A stretch of 64,000 nucleotides of DNA from Rhodeus uyekii (taxonomy: Eukaryota; Chordata; Actinopteri; Cypriniformes; Acheilognathidae): the NCBI GenBank assembly GCA_037043235.1, contig JAWRVZ010000065.1, positions 1,645,001 to 1,709,000 on the forward strand. Reading direction: 5' to 3'. A model generated the notes under the pieces. It made no database searches. It had not been told where the DNA came from and saw only the letters and a list, made by a program, of their open reading frames with translations. Numbering within the stretch: position 1 is the first letter of the stretch; each line of letters opens with the position of its first letter. A program made the translations under genes and the position numbers. Positions 32,358 to 45,188 of this stretch are shown here, piece after piece.

Positions 32358-35312
32358 AAAATAAAGTATGACTTGCCAGATTTAGATCAGTGAATTTAGC
32401 CAGATTTATTGAAGAGATAACTATGGTGTTCACAAGTTTGATTTATAAATTCCCTGGAGTTACTGGTGTTATTTTATCATGCTTTAGTTAAATATATCAT
32501 GGCTCTGGTGAGGCATTAAAAAAAGTCTTAAAGGTCTGAATTTAAAATATTTTGATTTTTAAGGCCATTAAAAAAGTATACCGTAAAGTATACTGTATTT
32601 TCCCACATATAACTATAATTCCCACACTTATTGTTTGAATTTTGAGCACAAACACTGTGTACCGAGCCTGAACAGTTATGGATAATTGACGTCACTCGAG
32701 CAACATTCAAAATTCGAAATGTGAACTTACACAAAAAAGTTCATCAATCTATGAGTGCGGGTTATATAAAGGTGCGGGTAATACCAACAATTTTTTACAC
32801 AAAACCCGCGGGCTATTCTGTTTCCCTATGTGCTCCTTTGTTTTCATATTAGTCACCTGTGTCTCATAATCACCCTGTTGGTTTCGTCTCCCTATTAGTT
32901 TGATTTGTATTTAAGCCCTGTGTTTAGCTGTCTATTTGTCTAGTTGTCTCTCAATGTCGCGTTTACCCTGCTTGTTCCGATTCTGCTTATGGTTTTTTAA
33001 AATAGTTTTTATTATGCCTGTCTAGTAAATTAAGAATCTGCACTTAGATCCTGGTTCACCTCTACCTTGCACATTTCAATATTTTAAACAGCCATTCAGT
33101 CAATTGACATGCCATTTGATCAGTCACATTACATACAGTTATGCATGTTATATTTTAAATTTTACTAAGCATTGTTACATGTTTTAAGATGTTTCATTTG
33201 AGTTTTGAGTTGTGTTTAAATATTACATATCATGCAAACGTACAATCTATTTTATTTAACAATAAGTTTATGTTTTATGTGCTTACCGCGGGACCCGCAC
33301 CGCTGGCCACTCTAATCATAGAGCGCCATCCGAGCTCACAATGCTATCACATAAATTTTGTGTATAAAACGTAATAAAGCATTGGCACGGAGGAAGACAC
33401 TGTTTAAATTACTGCTGCTCACTCACTCACCATTTCTTTTTCTTAATATATTTGAGTGGCCTACGGGTCAAACAAACATCAAATAGGACTCACATACATA
33501 TAGTGCTTGCTGAAGTTCAGAAAGCTATTGCTGCTGTCTTGGGTGGCTCCCTTTATTGCTTTTGTGTTACGCCGCCACACATGATGCAGCACCAAACCGA
33601 ATTGGACTAAGTTGCACATTTGGGTTGTCATACAACGCAACATGAGTTACCTCAAAAGGTTACATGTTTGTTTTCATATATGTCTGAAAGCTGTTGTCAA
33701 AATGTCTCTGTGTAGAAGGTATTTAACCCTGAATATAGTACATATAAGTTTGAATGGCAGATCCTTGGACACATTCTGCTTTCAACTTTGCATAAAAATC
33801 CCTTGCATCCGTACATGCTGTTTCACTCCATTGAAACCATGTACTTTTGTGCTTTGCCAAATGCACAAGTGAAAAGGTTAATATGGATTGGCAACTATTC
33901 AAACGGCACTAAAATTCAACAAAGGCGAGTTGTTTATTTGGTTCTCTAAACTTCTGATGTAGATGCATCTGATGTAAAGAAAGGAAATCAAAACATTACA
34001 AGGTGGGGCAATCCTGAGTCTGAATTTTAATCAGTGCGAGATTATTGAATGACAAACATTAAGTCAGTTCCAACATTTTGCCAGAAAGGCTGTATGAAAT
34101 AGCAACAAAATGATGTTGCTTTACCTTATACCCTGTTTTGTACAAAATCTATTGGGGTATCACACTTATCTTAAAATACATTGTGATTACCTAATTTACA
34201 TCCAAGACATTTAATCTAAATCAGTGATTCTCAATTTTTTTAACCCCCCCAATATTCAAAGACCTCTTACAAAACCTATGACTATAACATATTAATATAA
34301 AGGGGGAGTGTTGATAATACGCATGTTTGTTAACCACAATTAACCACAAAAAAATCTGTCAGTTCACATAGTTCTTTTTAAAAACATTTTAATTAAGTTA
34401 GATTGTTTTACTATTTTAACAATATTACTACATCAACATGAGGTTAATAATAATAATATTAATAATTTATATAATATATACTAATAATAAATTATTAAGA
34501 ATAATAATACGTTATTTTAAGTCACCCTGTGGAAGTTTGCAGAGAAACATACAATTTTACCTAATAAAAAAAAAAATATATATATATATTTAACAACATG
34601 CTAATTATAACAGGGTTGAAGAGAGGTGAGGATCTTAACAAGGTCTTTATTTAATAAGCACATGAATACAATGATCATCCAAACATGCATCAGCTTCACA
34701 TAAAGATAGACAGACAAAGAAAGTCTGAAACACATGGTTATAAATACACTGGGTAACAAGATGCTAATAAGAAACAGCTGAAGGTGATTACTCATGGTGA
34801 CTAACAAGGGTACCTATTGAAACAAAATAAAAAACAGGAACTGCAAAACAAAATATTATCAAAATAAAAGCACAAGTACAAGTGACAAGTGTCCAAAAAC
34901 AGGGAATCGTGGCACATGACATTAATTTGCAAGACTAGTTTGTCATGGGATCCCTGGGGAATTTCTAATGGGTTTTTAGAATAGTATTTTTGAAGTTCAG
35001 TTTTTGAAGTGCCAGTCTTGTTTTGTTCTACATCATAAATCTAACACATTTGTGCCTGAAACATAAATTTTTAAACAGTTGTGTGTTTGAAAATGGTAAT
35101 TTTCTTCATGGTTTTAGAAGTTCAATCAGAACAGATCTACTGGAATCAAATCTATGTATTAGTCAAGTCTGATATCTAAATATGTGTGCTTGTGAGTTAG
35201 CGTTGTCCCGTCAATGATGAGATAGGATGCTTAGAAGGTATGTAGCCTACAGACTATAGACTAGCTGTGCTCTTGCTTAATTTAACCCCATTGTTTCTGT
35301 CTGTCTTTACAG
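32358..35312. other. intronic sequence, repeat remnants
   Basis: No exon is recognised. 32816-33070 has LTR-like composition (TTTGTATTTAAGCCCTGTGT) but no defined ends. 34600-34920 is A-rich and could be an old LTR on the - strand. A short TA run lies near 34577-34590. Confidence 0.45.
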
Positions 35313-35474
35313 GTTCTTGAGAATATCGAGGACATTAAACTAAAGGAGATGCATATATTTGAGTATAAAAAGAGAATCGCAGAAGCTGAAACAAAACTGA
35401 AGCATCAACAGAATCTCTATGAGGATGTCAGGACAGAGAGGGACCTCTTCAGCAAGAACCTGGTTGAGGCAAAG
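35313..35474 (+). CDS. cfap58: cfap58 internal exon (coiled coil)
   Basis: This 162-nt, 54-codon exon lies between a CTGTCTTTACAG acceptor and a GTAAAT donor, phase 0 at both ends. The peptide begins VLENIEDIK and contains KHQQNLYEDVRTERDLF and SKNLVEAK, matching the CFAP58 central coiled coil. It continues in frame into the exon at 36999. With that exon it forms a pair 1.5 kb apart, isolated between two introns of 24-27 kb and between two inverted DIRS copies. Confidence 0.95.
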
Positions 35475-36310
35475 GTAAATGTGTGTATGTATGTGTGTGT
35501 AGACCTTTTTATTATAGTTCTGGTCCCAATGTACATGAGAGCAGACAAAGAGGCCAGCAGATCCATGAGATGACTTCTTCGGGAAATACACCCCATGGAA
35601 GCTTGTGTAAAGTTGGCATGAACATTCATCTTTGTCCAGGAATCTTTCAAAAATGTACAAACTACAGAATATGAAATAGTAGGTCCCTGGTGGGTGGACT
35701 CAGGCCTGAAACTCTACAAAAGTACATAAATGCAGATGCTTCCAGCTACGCAAAAATGATTTTCACGCATCAATATCTTAGAGGTTAGAATCCAATTTAT
35801 AATGCAATACAAGTTGCCACAAGGATCTCTATAGTGCTGTCAGTTTTCTCTTTCAGGTTCTTTGCTGTCATGGTGGAGCAACAGTTTGAGAATACTCTTA
35901 CTGAGCAAGTTATTTAAAGGAATAGGATTAAATAAAAATAAGGTTTATGGCCTAAGTAGAAGTTCAAATGAAAAAAATTAAAATATCAGGCATGAAACCA
36001 CATTTGTTCATTCACTGATATCTTAAGGGTCCCATAAATGGCTTTTTGTCCACGTGTATTAGCATTGAAGTCATCTATATGCAAATGTGCTTCTAAAAAC
36101 TTGCCTTTAGCATATACACACATTACAATATTTTTCTTCTAGAAATATGGATAATAATATTGATGACTCATCCTGTACTACACAGATTTGTGTCCAATCA
36201 AATGCTCTATTGTAGAGCAAATCATGGTTCTTTGCTGTGAAATAACTGATGCCTGTTTTTTAACGGATGAGCCTTTCAATGCGTCATGCATTCTGTATCA
36301 ATAAGAAATA

Positions 36311-36735
36311 CACTACCGTTCAAAAGTCAGGAATTGGTTATATTTTTTGTGTGTTGTTTGTGTCTTTTGCTCATCAAGGCTGCTTTTATTTTTCTATTTC
36401 AAATATGCAGTAATATAATAAATGCTGTGAAATATAATTACAAATTGGAAATAACTGTTGTCTATTTTTATATATATATATATATATATATAAATATATC
36501 CTGTGATGGCAAAGCTTAATTTTCAGCATCATTACTCCAGTCACATGATTCTAAAATGCTGATTTGGAGCTCAATAAACTTATTATTATCTGTTGAAAAC
36601 AGCTGATTAATATTTTTGTGGCAACTACAATACATTGTATTCAGGATCCTTTTATAAATATAGAAAGTTCAAAAGAACATTTATTTGAAATTAAAAATGT
36701 AACAAAATAAATGCCTTTACTGTCATTGCACAGGT
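36311..36735. mobile_element. cyprinid-type MITE (CACTACCGTTCAAAAGT family)
   Basis: It starts CACTACCGTTCAAAAGTC and contains TGCTCATCAAGGCTGC, ATGGCAAAGCTTAATTTTCA, CATCATTACTCCAGTCACAT and AAGTTCAAAAGAACATTTAT, the order of an abundant cyprinid repeat. The far end is eroded. Related fragments lie at 47668-47850 and near 50685. Confidence 0.65.
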
Positions 36736-36998
36736 CTGTAAGAGACAAATGTAAGAAAGCCTTGAAAACTGTTGTAAGGAAATGTAAGCGTAACACTTCT
36801 CAAAGATATATTTTCATGTCTGTCAATGACTGTCCTTTGTTGTCAGCTTTTCCTTGATGAGCCATTGCTTCTCTGTCACTTTTTCCCCCCCTGTTTGTGA
36901 GTGTGTTTTGAATTTGATTGTGTTAGAGTGCTTGTCTACCCTCCTGGCCAGCTGTCTTTGTGTCTGTCTCTCACACACCTACCTTCTTTTACTTCTAG

Positions 36999-37145
36999 GA
37001 TCTGAACGCTGAGATGAAACGCAAGGTGAAGAACATGAACCGTGAGTTCGAGCAGCTGAAAGATGATATCACCATAAAAGAGGTGGCTTTAGACAAGGAG
37101 CGCCAGGAGTTCCAGCGCATAGAGAGAGAGAGGGAATATCTCAAG
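36999..37145 (+). CDS. cfap58: cfap58 internal exon (coiled coil)
   Basis: This 147-nt, 49-codon exon lies between a TTTTACTTCTAG acceptor and a GTAATT donor, phase 0 at both ends. It begins DLNAEMKRKVKNMNREF and ends EREREYLK, a charged heptad-rich coiled coil matching CFAP58. It joins in frame to TELQKMKQQAQ at 61466. It lies 1.5 kb from the previous exon and 24.3 kb from the next. Confidence 0.95.
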
Positions 37146-40100
37146 GTAATTCGTTTCATCCTCAATTGTACAAAGGTCTAGTATTCTACGCAGAGTCAGT
37201 GTCTTCACTAAGCATGATGGGACACGTTTCAAGTGAATAGATTTGTCTGTCCACATTGAATGTGAAACTATTGCGCAACCACAGCCAATCATGTTTACTC
37301 TACTGTACTTTTTGTCCAATGAGTGCATGACTGGTAACAGTTAGTTCCAACAGGATCGTTTTCACTCTTTGAATCACTCTGGTCCCCCCCCCCCCCCCCC
37401 CCCCCCCCCAACCACCACCATCAGATTTCCTTACAGACTGGTAAGCTGTGCATTACATTGAAGTACCAGTAGGTGGGAGCAATAGACTGTTTTCATGAGT
37501 GAATCATTGACCCATTTAACTTTTTGGTAAAAAACAAAAAAACCCTATTTCATTCAGTAACTAAAAATTACGTGTTCGTTGGCATCACAAAACCAGAGAA
37601 AATAACCAAAAAAGTAATTGGCTAAAACAGACAGATTGTGTCTAAAAATGTTTCATTTATTTCGAATTCTTATTTATTAGATATTTGCTACATAGCAAAT
37701 CTCAACCTCCTGATTTAATTTTTTATTTCATCACAAAATTCAACTTTATTATCGCCTAGACTTTTCTATAAATTTGAATGTAATACCTTAAATTATATCA
37801 CTTTTGTGTGGCGTTGCTTAAATATCAAGTCCTAGATGGGCTAATGAGGCTAATTAGCTCAAGCTGCTACATGGCACAAGCTGATTAGTTCCTGTTGCAT
37901 ATGAAACACATTTAATAGTTGGTCAGTGTTTACTGTAGTAGTTTGCAGCATGCTTTCAAAGTTCCTCTGAAACCCTCCATCTTCCCCAGCTCCACCTGTA
38001 TAAATCTGCTACAGGTAATTTGCTATTTTACACATATGCTATTTGTTTGGTTGTAGTATGTCTTACATGTCTTACATCTTATGTCTGTTTATGTATTGGC
38101 AGTAGCAAGTCTCAGAAGCAGCAGCAATAATTAAAGAAGCAGTGTAGCAGATCTGTTCAAATACATTATCATTATCATATGCATTATCATGCTAAACTCT
38201 TCCAAGAGTTGTCATGAAAGAAATGTATATACATTTTACCCATCTTTCACTTTTACTTCTTTTGCTGGAATTTTGATTATTAAGGCTGAAGATTTTTTGT
38301 TTTGTTTGTATATGCAGACTGGTCACTGTCTTCGTAGGTGGTCATTTGCTGTGCTTGACATGACCAGACAGCATTAGAAAAGTAACCTTGCATTCATCAT
38401 TGATGTGATATTTTTCATAATCTTTTCATTATTACTTTCCAGATCTTTGTGCTTATCAAATACAATGGCATGTCTCTTCTTCCCCCTGTCATAAGCTTTC
38501 AATATCACCCTCACAAAGGATAATAATGGAATATCAAATAGGATGGCAAAAAAAGAAAGATATAAAAGAAAATACAAAAGATCACTCCATATTTTATGAC
38601 AGAAATATAAATCTGAGTTCAGAGAGGGCTTTGACTCCACGCACTTTCAAATTCAACATCTGACATGAAAGACTTAATGAATATGCAATGCTTTTTGCTG
38701 GTTATTGGAGTTGTAAATTATATATGACCTTGTTCTGAGGTATAGGTTGAGAGGAGTGGTCAGATGAAAAACAAAGAGAGAGAAAGCCTGCCTGAATGAT
38801 TGACCAGCAATCTTATAGATAGTTAAGCTCTAGATGCAGCATAGCTAATGCACCATGGGCCTTATATAAAATGTATATTTTTATAAAATGTATAATTTTT
38901 ATTTATAGATAAATTGTGTTTTTGTATTAACACTATTCCCAGTCTTAGTTAAAGGAGTCCAAATATTTCATATGCATTTCCTATGAAACTTTTATAGTAT
39001 TTTGTAGTGATTAGTTTTGTCCATAATAATATTTAATTTTTATATTTGTTAAATCTATAATCTACAGTGTTTCCTACAAGATTTTGTTCAAAATATATTT
39101 ATTTAGTATTGGCCGTTTGCAAATATCAAAGTCAAATTACCTAAATATATCTCTAAATCAGTGTTTCTGTCCTGGGAACCCCCCACCACTATGGTGTCCG
39201 AAACCATAGTGGACATTATTGAGTGCACCAAGACTTGAATTGGGCAAAGCCATTGGAAGGCAAGTCTACAACCTTTTATTTTTATTTTTTTTATGAACGT
39301 CAGTGGCTTTACTACTCTGAATAAACCTTTTGTTAGGAAATATCTTATCTAATAAATTTACAGCCTCTTTGCTAATCTTCAACATGTTTTACACTAAACA
39401 ATACTTTCGTTGGGAAGCTATATGTAGATTTTACCTCGATAAAAAATATATTTTTTAACAGAAGGTAGAGTAGGGAATGCCACTACCTGTATGAATGATT
39501 TACGGCATTATCACTAGCAGTAGTTGTGTAATAGTATTTAGTAATAGGCATTTGTTTAATACTGAATAATATTGTATATTGTCCAAAGAAAATAAACAAT
39601 ATCAATGTTGTCTTACTATGGCTTTCAGGTTTTACCAATTATAAAAAGACCTGAATGACTATGTACAATGATGCTGATATGATGCATTTTAATGAATAAA
39701 GAGACAATTTATCATTTAATTATAAACATTGTATTATATTGTTGTTTAAGGAAAGCAAAATAAAATGACGTCTCTCTGTAGGTTCCAGGATTCAACAAAT
39801 TAATTAGACTTGAATTATAATGATTTATGGTTGCTCTGTATGCCCAATAGAGATAATGCTTTTTAATGAATAAAGGTAAACAAAATATAAAGATTTTAAA
39901 AATGTATTATTCTTTCTATGGCTTTCAAATTTCAACAATTAAATTTTTAGTGACTAGTATCACTGCTATGCCCAATAACCAGTTTCAGAACTACTCTTAA
40001 AGCCCCTATGAAGTGCCGTGTATCACGCAGCATTATTCAATGTGTTGACGTAATTCACACTGAAACAGGCAGACAGGATGAGACATATCGTACAGCTCCA

Positions 40101-40299
40101 CCCAAAAAGCCGAGCAGTTCACTCTTAATCTCTAACTGTTTCTTGTCCTAATATCCTCCATTATTGCTTAAATATAGCATTCTGTGAAGAATTAAAAGGG
40201 GTCCAATATGTTTTCTGGTCTGCGTCGACTCGTGCATATGATCTGCTCTGTGTTTTCATGTCTCTGGACTGGAGCAGACTGTGTTTGGGCTGTGGCGTT
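37146..40299. other. intronic sequence without recognised genes
   Basis: Starts with a 26-base poly-C run at 37384-37409. The rest is AT-rich intron with short ORFs of no recognisable family. 40000-40299 is somewhat GC-richer sequence interrupted by DIRS copy 2. Confidence 0.5.
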
Positions 40300-40303
40300 T
40301 CAT

Positions 40304-40472
40304 AGGGAACTCGAGCTGTGTCGAAGCACTAGGGGAAATAGCCTTGCGTGAGTCACGTGAAGATCTATGCAACCAATGAGAAGCGAACGCGTGTGAATGC
40401 GTCACTGCCGGCCGCAGCCGGTGACGTCATGAGGAAGAGCATAAAGCGCGTCTGAAACCGGGGCGCGTCAGC
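40304..40472 (+). repeat. DIRS copy 2 inverted terminal repeat (5' side)
   Basis: AGGGAACTCGAGCTGTGTCG to GGGGCGCGTCAG, the inverse of 45332-45497 and nearly identical to copy 1. Confidence 0.88.
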
Positions 40473-40542
40473 TCTGAATGCCTTCGGCGTGCTGTGTCTG
40501 TGTGAGAGTGATTTTGAGTTGAGATAGCTAAAAATCATCAGA

Positions 40543-42086
40543 ATGAGTGTGAAAATGTGGCGAATGAACAGAGGTTCACACCGTGTGTTTATCCTTGCCC
40601 ACGTAAAAGTTCATAACGGGCAGGGATACACATGTTATGTGTGTAATCTGTTTGGGAGTGGAGCATGCACGGTCGGCACTTGAGAGTGCCGGTTGTAAGG
40701 ACTGCGAGAGGTTCTATATGCATGCTCACTGTGGTACAGTGGATAGTGTGTTTGCCTATCATGCAGGAGACCGGGGTTCGGAGCCCTGGTGTAATGAACT
40801 TTTTCATTGCATGATCTCCGCTCCCGCCTGGCGGTCTGTAACGAGGCCGCCTAGGCTAGTGTTCCCCGCTATTCGGGACCTGCAGTAGCCGAGGCTTTGT
40901 GGCGCTCTCGGTCCTGGGGATCACAAATGGATCTCGCTGATGCTGCTGGGGTGGGTCCGTCCTTACCTCAGCCTTCACGAGATCAAGCGGGTCCCAGTCA
41001 CGGGCACTCTGAGTGAGATGCCCGTGCTGTGACTCCAACACTAGCTCTATCAAGTTCAGAGAGTGAGATCGATTTAGCTAATGTTGACCCGGTCGAGGAG
41101 GATTCGCCACTCTCCTCGCCGGCGTTTGAGGAGCTTGTTGAGGTTGTGGCGCGAGCGGTCTCTCGTCTGGGGCTTGATTGGCCAGCAGAGACCAGAAGCG
41201 CTCGCCCTAAGTATGTTAGACGAGCATTATCTTCTGACTCGCGTCATTTCCCCGCGCCGAGCAATGCCTTTCATACCTGATTTACATGCCGAGGTATCTA
41301 GATTTTGGGGAAGGCCAGCCTCCGAGAAAATTTATACACGTAATATTACGATGTATAATAATCTAGTGGGGCTCAAGATCATTGATATGGAGGGTTGAAG
41401 AAAGTGGATGAGGGCGAGTTACCTCGTCCCTCAGTCTGCGTCCTCCATTAAAGCTCTGGCGCTCCCCTCCAAGCCGATGCGCGTCACATCGTCTTTGGTG
41501 GGGAAAGCATACTCCGCATCGTGTCATGCCACAGCGTGTCTGCACGGCACGACACTGCTGCAGGCATATCAGGCGGAGTTGCTTGGGGACCTCAACGAGG
41601 GCGGCGGTATCGGTCCGGAGGCAGTGGCAGAGCTGCGCCGGACTGTGGATCTGTCTCTTCGGGCCACTAGGGAGATGGCCTACTCTGTCGGCCGCTCCAT
41701 GGCAGCTCTGGTGGCTACGGAGAGACACCTTTTTGGCTCAATTTGTCAGCTATGAAAGATAGGACAAATTTGTTTTGCTGGACGCTCCTCTGTCCCCTTC
41801 GGGCTTGTTCGGCGACGCCGTAAAAAGCGTTGTCGACAAGTTTCAGGAGGCTGCACGACAGCAGGTGGCGTTCAGTAAAGTTATTCCCCGCCGCCCTCCA
41901 CGTGAGACCGCCAGTCAAAGGGGGTCTCAAAGCTCTTCACACAGGGCCGCTCAAAAACGAAGTGTCGCCACCCGTCTTCCTCCGGTTAATCCCGGGGGGT
42001 CGGGTCGACAGGCTCAAGCCTCTGGCAAGAGGGGCGATCTGAGGGTTGTCCTGAGCGCTAAGAAGGCTAAGAGCAAGCGGCCCTGA
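40543..42086 (+). pseudogene. DIRS copy 2 gag, broken
   Basis: Homologous to the intact 487-residue Gag of copy 1 but split into short frames. The zinc-binding start (CVICLGVEHARSALESAGC) survives. An 83-bp tRNA-like insertion interrupts it at 40725. Frameshifts or stops occur near 41010, 41215, 41398 and 41755. The basic C-terminal part (41775-42086) remains open and very close to copy 1. No functional Gag can be made. Confidence 0.88.
40725..40807 (+). mobile_element. tRNA-like insertion in DIRS copy 2 gag
   Basis: An 83-bp insert absent from copy 1, flanked by TGCATG at 40719-40724 and 40808-40813. It contains a pol III A box (GTGGTACAGTGGATAG) and a B box in GAGACCGGGGTTCGGAGCCC. The region around GCCTATCATGCAGGAGACCG resembles the anticodon-arm and variable region of tRNA-Asp, with ATC where the anticodon would be. 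It reads as a retroposed tRNA or short SINE, not a functional tRNA. Confidence 0.75.
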
Positions 42087-42141
42087 CGCCAAGCCGCAAC
42101 AAGGTGGTGTATCCCTGGAGCAGCTGACCAGTCAGCCCGCC

Positions 42142-44133
42142 ATGGGAAAACCACCCCCTCCGAGGAGGGTCCTAGAGCACTCCACCCGGGAATCCGGAAA
42201 TCCCGGCCCAGTGGTGGACATGCTATCAGCACCAGAGGCCAGCCCCGGGAGGCTGGTTCCCCTAGTAGAGTTCCGGGATGCGTGGTCACGGCTACCCGGT
42301 ATCTCTCAGTGGGTCCTGCGCACGGTCACCTTAGGGTACGTCATTCAGTTCGGGGTCTCACCACCCCGGTTCTCGGGGGTCCTACAGTCTGCTGTAGGCC
42401 CTCAGCAGGCTCTGGTCATGGAACAAGAAGTAGACACTTTGCTGGCGAAAGGGGCCATCGAGCATGTACCCCTCGCAGAGAGCAAGTCCGGGTTCTACAG
42501 CCGGTACTTCATAGTTCCCAAGAAGGATGGAGGGTTGCGGCCCATTCTGGATTTACGTCTCTTGAATCGTGCGGTCAAGCGTCTAAAGTTCAAAATGCTA
42601 ACGCTCAAACAGATCGTAGTGCAGATCAGATCCGAGGATTGGTTTGTCACAGTCGACCTCAAGGACGCATATTTCCATGTCTCCATCCTTCCGCAACACA
42701 GGAAGTTCCTGAGGTTCGCCTTTGGGGGAAAGGCGTACCAGTATCGGGTGCTTCCTTTCGGCCTAGCGCTCTCACCCCGCACGTTCACGAAAGTCGTGGA
42801 CGCTGCTCTAGCTCCCCTGCGGTCACGGGGCATCCGTGTCTTAAACTATATAGACGACTGGCTTATTCTGGCCCAGTCGCCGCAGTTGGCGGAGCAACAT
42901 CGAGGTGTAGTGCTCGCACACATAAAGGAGCTGGGGTTGAGGCTGAACGCCAAGAAGAGTGTCCTTTCTCCTGCTCAGAGAACCACTTTCTTGGGAGTCG
43001 TCTGGGACTCAGTAGCGATGTCGGCCCGGCTTTCCCCCGGGCGCATCCAAGTTATCTGTTCAGCCGTCAAGAGCATCAAGTTAGGCCAGCCACTCACTGT
43101 CAGACACTTTCAGAGGGTGTTAGGGCTCATGGCAGCGGCATCCTGCGTCATCCCGTTGGGCCTGCTGCACATGAGACCCCTGCAGTGGTGGCTAAAGACC
43201 AAGGGGTATTCCCCGAAAGGGAACCCGCTCCGCATTATCAAGGTCACGGGGCGATGCCTACGCGCCTTGAGTATGTGGAAGAATCCTTGGTTTCTGTCTC
43301 AAGGCCCAGTGCTAGGGGCTCTGGCTCGGAGAGTCTCTCTCTCGACAGATGCCTTCCTCTCGGGCTGGGGGGCGGTCTTGAGAGACCGCTCCTCACAAGG
43401 TCTATGGAACAGTCGGCACCAGACCTGGCACATAAACATGTTAGAGTTACTGGCGATCCGCAAAGCACTCTGTGCGTTCCTACCGGACCTTCGCGACCAC
43501 CATGTCACTGTTTTCACCGACAGCATGACTGCGGTTGCGTATATCAATCACCAGGGGGGTCTGCGTTCGCGACCACTTTACAAGATGGCGCGACAGATCC
43601 TCCTCTGGGCCCAGGGAAAGCTGCTCTCTATCAGGGCGGCCTACATCCCGGGGGTCCAGAATGTGGGAGCAGACGCCCTGTCGAGACAGGGGGCGAGACC
43701 AGGGGAATGGCGACTCCACCCCGAGGTGGTGGAGCAAATTTGGGAAAGGTACGGAAAGGCACAGGTCGACCTGTTTGCCTCGGTAGAAAACTCCCATTGC
43801 CCTCTGTGGTTTTCACTCACACATCCAGCGCCTCTGGGGCGGGATGCCGTGACACAGGCGTGGCCGAGGTTACGCCTGTACGCTTTTCCCCCGATCGCTC
43901 TGCTCCCGGGAGTTCTGGCCAAGGTTCGCCGGGACAAGGTCCGTCTCACGCTAGTGGCCCCCCACTGGCCGTCCAGAATATGGTTCGCGGACCTTGTGTC
44001 CCTCCTCGACGGGGTCCCCTGGGAGATCCCGATCAGGAGGGAACTTCTGTCCCAGGCGGAAGGTTGCATTCTTCAACCCGCAACCAGGGCTGTTGAAACT
44101 GTGGGCTGGCCCCTGAGGGGGCCCAGCTCATAG
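42142..44133 (+). CDS. DIRS copy 2 reverse transcriptase / RNase H
   Basis: A 663-residue open frame, nearly identical to copy 1. RT has LNYIDDW at about residue 236. RNase H acidic residues are retained in STDAF (Ser to Phe after the Asp), MLELLAI, FTDS and GADALSR. The Dam-like region follows from about 535. The extreme C terminus differs from copy 1 because of a +1/-1 pair of indels near 44072-44110. The enzyme might be made, but its neighbours are broken, so the copy is probably not autonomous. Confidence 0.9.
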   Translation: MGKPPPPRRVLEHSTRESGNPGPVVDMLSAPEASPGRLVPLVEFRDAWSRLPGISQWVLRTVTLGYVIQFGVSPPRFSGVLQSAVGPQQALVMEQEVDTLLAKGAIEHVPLAESKSGFYSRYFIVPKKDGGLRPILDLRLLNRAVKRLKFKMLTLKQIVVQIRSEDWFVTVDLKDAYFHVSILPQHRKFLRFAFGGKAYQYRVLPFGLALSPRTFTKVVDAALAPLRSRGIRVLNYIDDWLILAQSPQLAEQHRGVVLAHIKELGLRLNAKKSVLSPAQRTTFLGVVWDSVAMSARLSPGRIQVICSAVKSIKLGQPLTVRHFQRVLGLMAAASCVIPLGLLHMRPLQWWLKTKGYSPKGNPLRIIKVTGRCLRALSMWKNPWFLSQGPVLGALARRVSLSTDAFLSGWGAVLRDRSSQGLWNSRHQTWHINMLELLAIRKALCAFLPDLRDHHVTVFTDSMTAVAYINHQGGLRSRPLYKMARQILLWAQGKLLSIRAAYIPGVQNVGADALSRQGARPGEWRLHPEVVEQIWERYGKAQVDLFASVENSHCPLWFSLTHPAPLGRDAVTQAWPRLRLYAFPPIALLPGVLAKVRRDKVRLTLVAPHWPSRIWFADLVSLLDGVPWEIPIRRELLSQAEGCILQPATRAVETVGWPLRGPSS

Positions 44134-45137
44134 AGGCCGGTCTCTCAGCCGAGGTTGTTGAGACCATCCTTCAGTCCAGAGCTCCCTCCACGAGGAAACT
44201 CTACGCCCTGAAGTGGAAGCTCTTCACTTCTTGGTGTAGTGAAAGGCAGGTGAACCCAGTAACCTGTCAAATTGGCAAAGTACTGGAGTTCCTGCAAGAA
44301 AGATTTGTGGCAGGGCTGTCCCCCTCCACCTTGAAGGTCTACGTGGCTGCTATAGCGGCTTGCCACGTACCTCTGGGTGGGGTATCCTTGGGCAGGGACC
44401 CCCTAGTCACTCGTTTCCTCCGTGGTACACTAAGGCTGAGACCTGCGGCACAGACCAGGGTGCCTGCCTGGGACTTGTCCGTGGTACTCCTAGGCTTGTC
44501 CCAGCCACCCTTTGAACCTCTAGAGGGTATCTCTATCAAGTACCTCTCTCTTTAGACCCTTCTTTTGCTGGCAATCGCCTCGCTCAAGAGGGTCGGGGAT
44601 CTTCAGGCCCTCTTAGTGGCCCCTTCATGTCTTCAGTTTGTGCCCGGGATGGGAAAGGCATTTCTCCACCCGAGGCCAGGCTATATCCCCAAGGTTCCCA
44701 CTGAGGTGGCTCGGTCTTTCACGCTGCAGGCCTTCTGCCCTCCCCCATTTGATGATCATGAGCAGGAGCAAGAACAAGGTCTGTCCAGTGCGAGCACTGG
44801 ACGCTTACGTTCCAAGACTGCCACTTGGCGTAAGTCGGACCAACTGTTCGTTTGCGTTGGCTTTAGGACCCCTAAGGGGGCTCCAGCTTCTAAGCAAACA
44901 CTAAGCAGGTGGATAGTCGAGGCTATCTGTCTAGCTTACGAGTCGGCCGGACATGCTTCTCCTTTGAGGGTCCGAGCCCACTCCACTAGGAGCATGGCGG
45001 CATCCAAGGCTCTCCTCTCCGGAGTCTCCTTGTCTGATGTTTGTGCTGCGGCTGGCTGGTCCTCACCGCACACATTCATGAGGTTCTACCAGCTAGACCT
45101 CGATGCCGCCCCGGGAACCAGGGTGCTCTCTCAGTGA
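43980..45137 (+). pseudogene. DIRS copy 2 tyrosine recombinase, broken
   Basis: Relative to copy 1 it has an early frameshift and stop (frame ends at 44096), a TAG at about 44553 where copy 1 has a Lys codon (after KYLSL), and a local frame excursion at about 44768-44815 replacing NKVCPVRALDAYV. The catalytic motifs SLKRVGDLQAL, HSTRSMAAS and SSPHTFMRFY are still readable, so the decay is recent. Confidence 0.9.
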
Positions 45138-45188
45138 GCTGGGACACACCCGGATGCTGACCTCGCTGAGGTGGCGTTGGCATAGCGT

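Noticed and set aside
40504..40560. DIRS copy 2 as a fully active element
   Set aside because: Gag is split by several stops and a tRNA-like insertion, and the recombinase has a nonsense codon and frameshifts.
42282..44096. 604-residue ORF in DIRS copy 2
   Set aside because: It is the shadow frame of the 42142-44133 RT ORF and ends at a frameshift before the recombinase.
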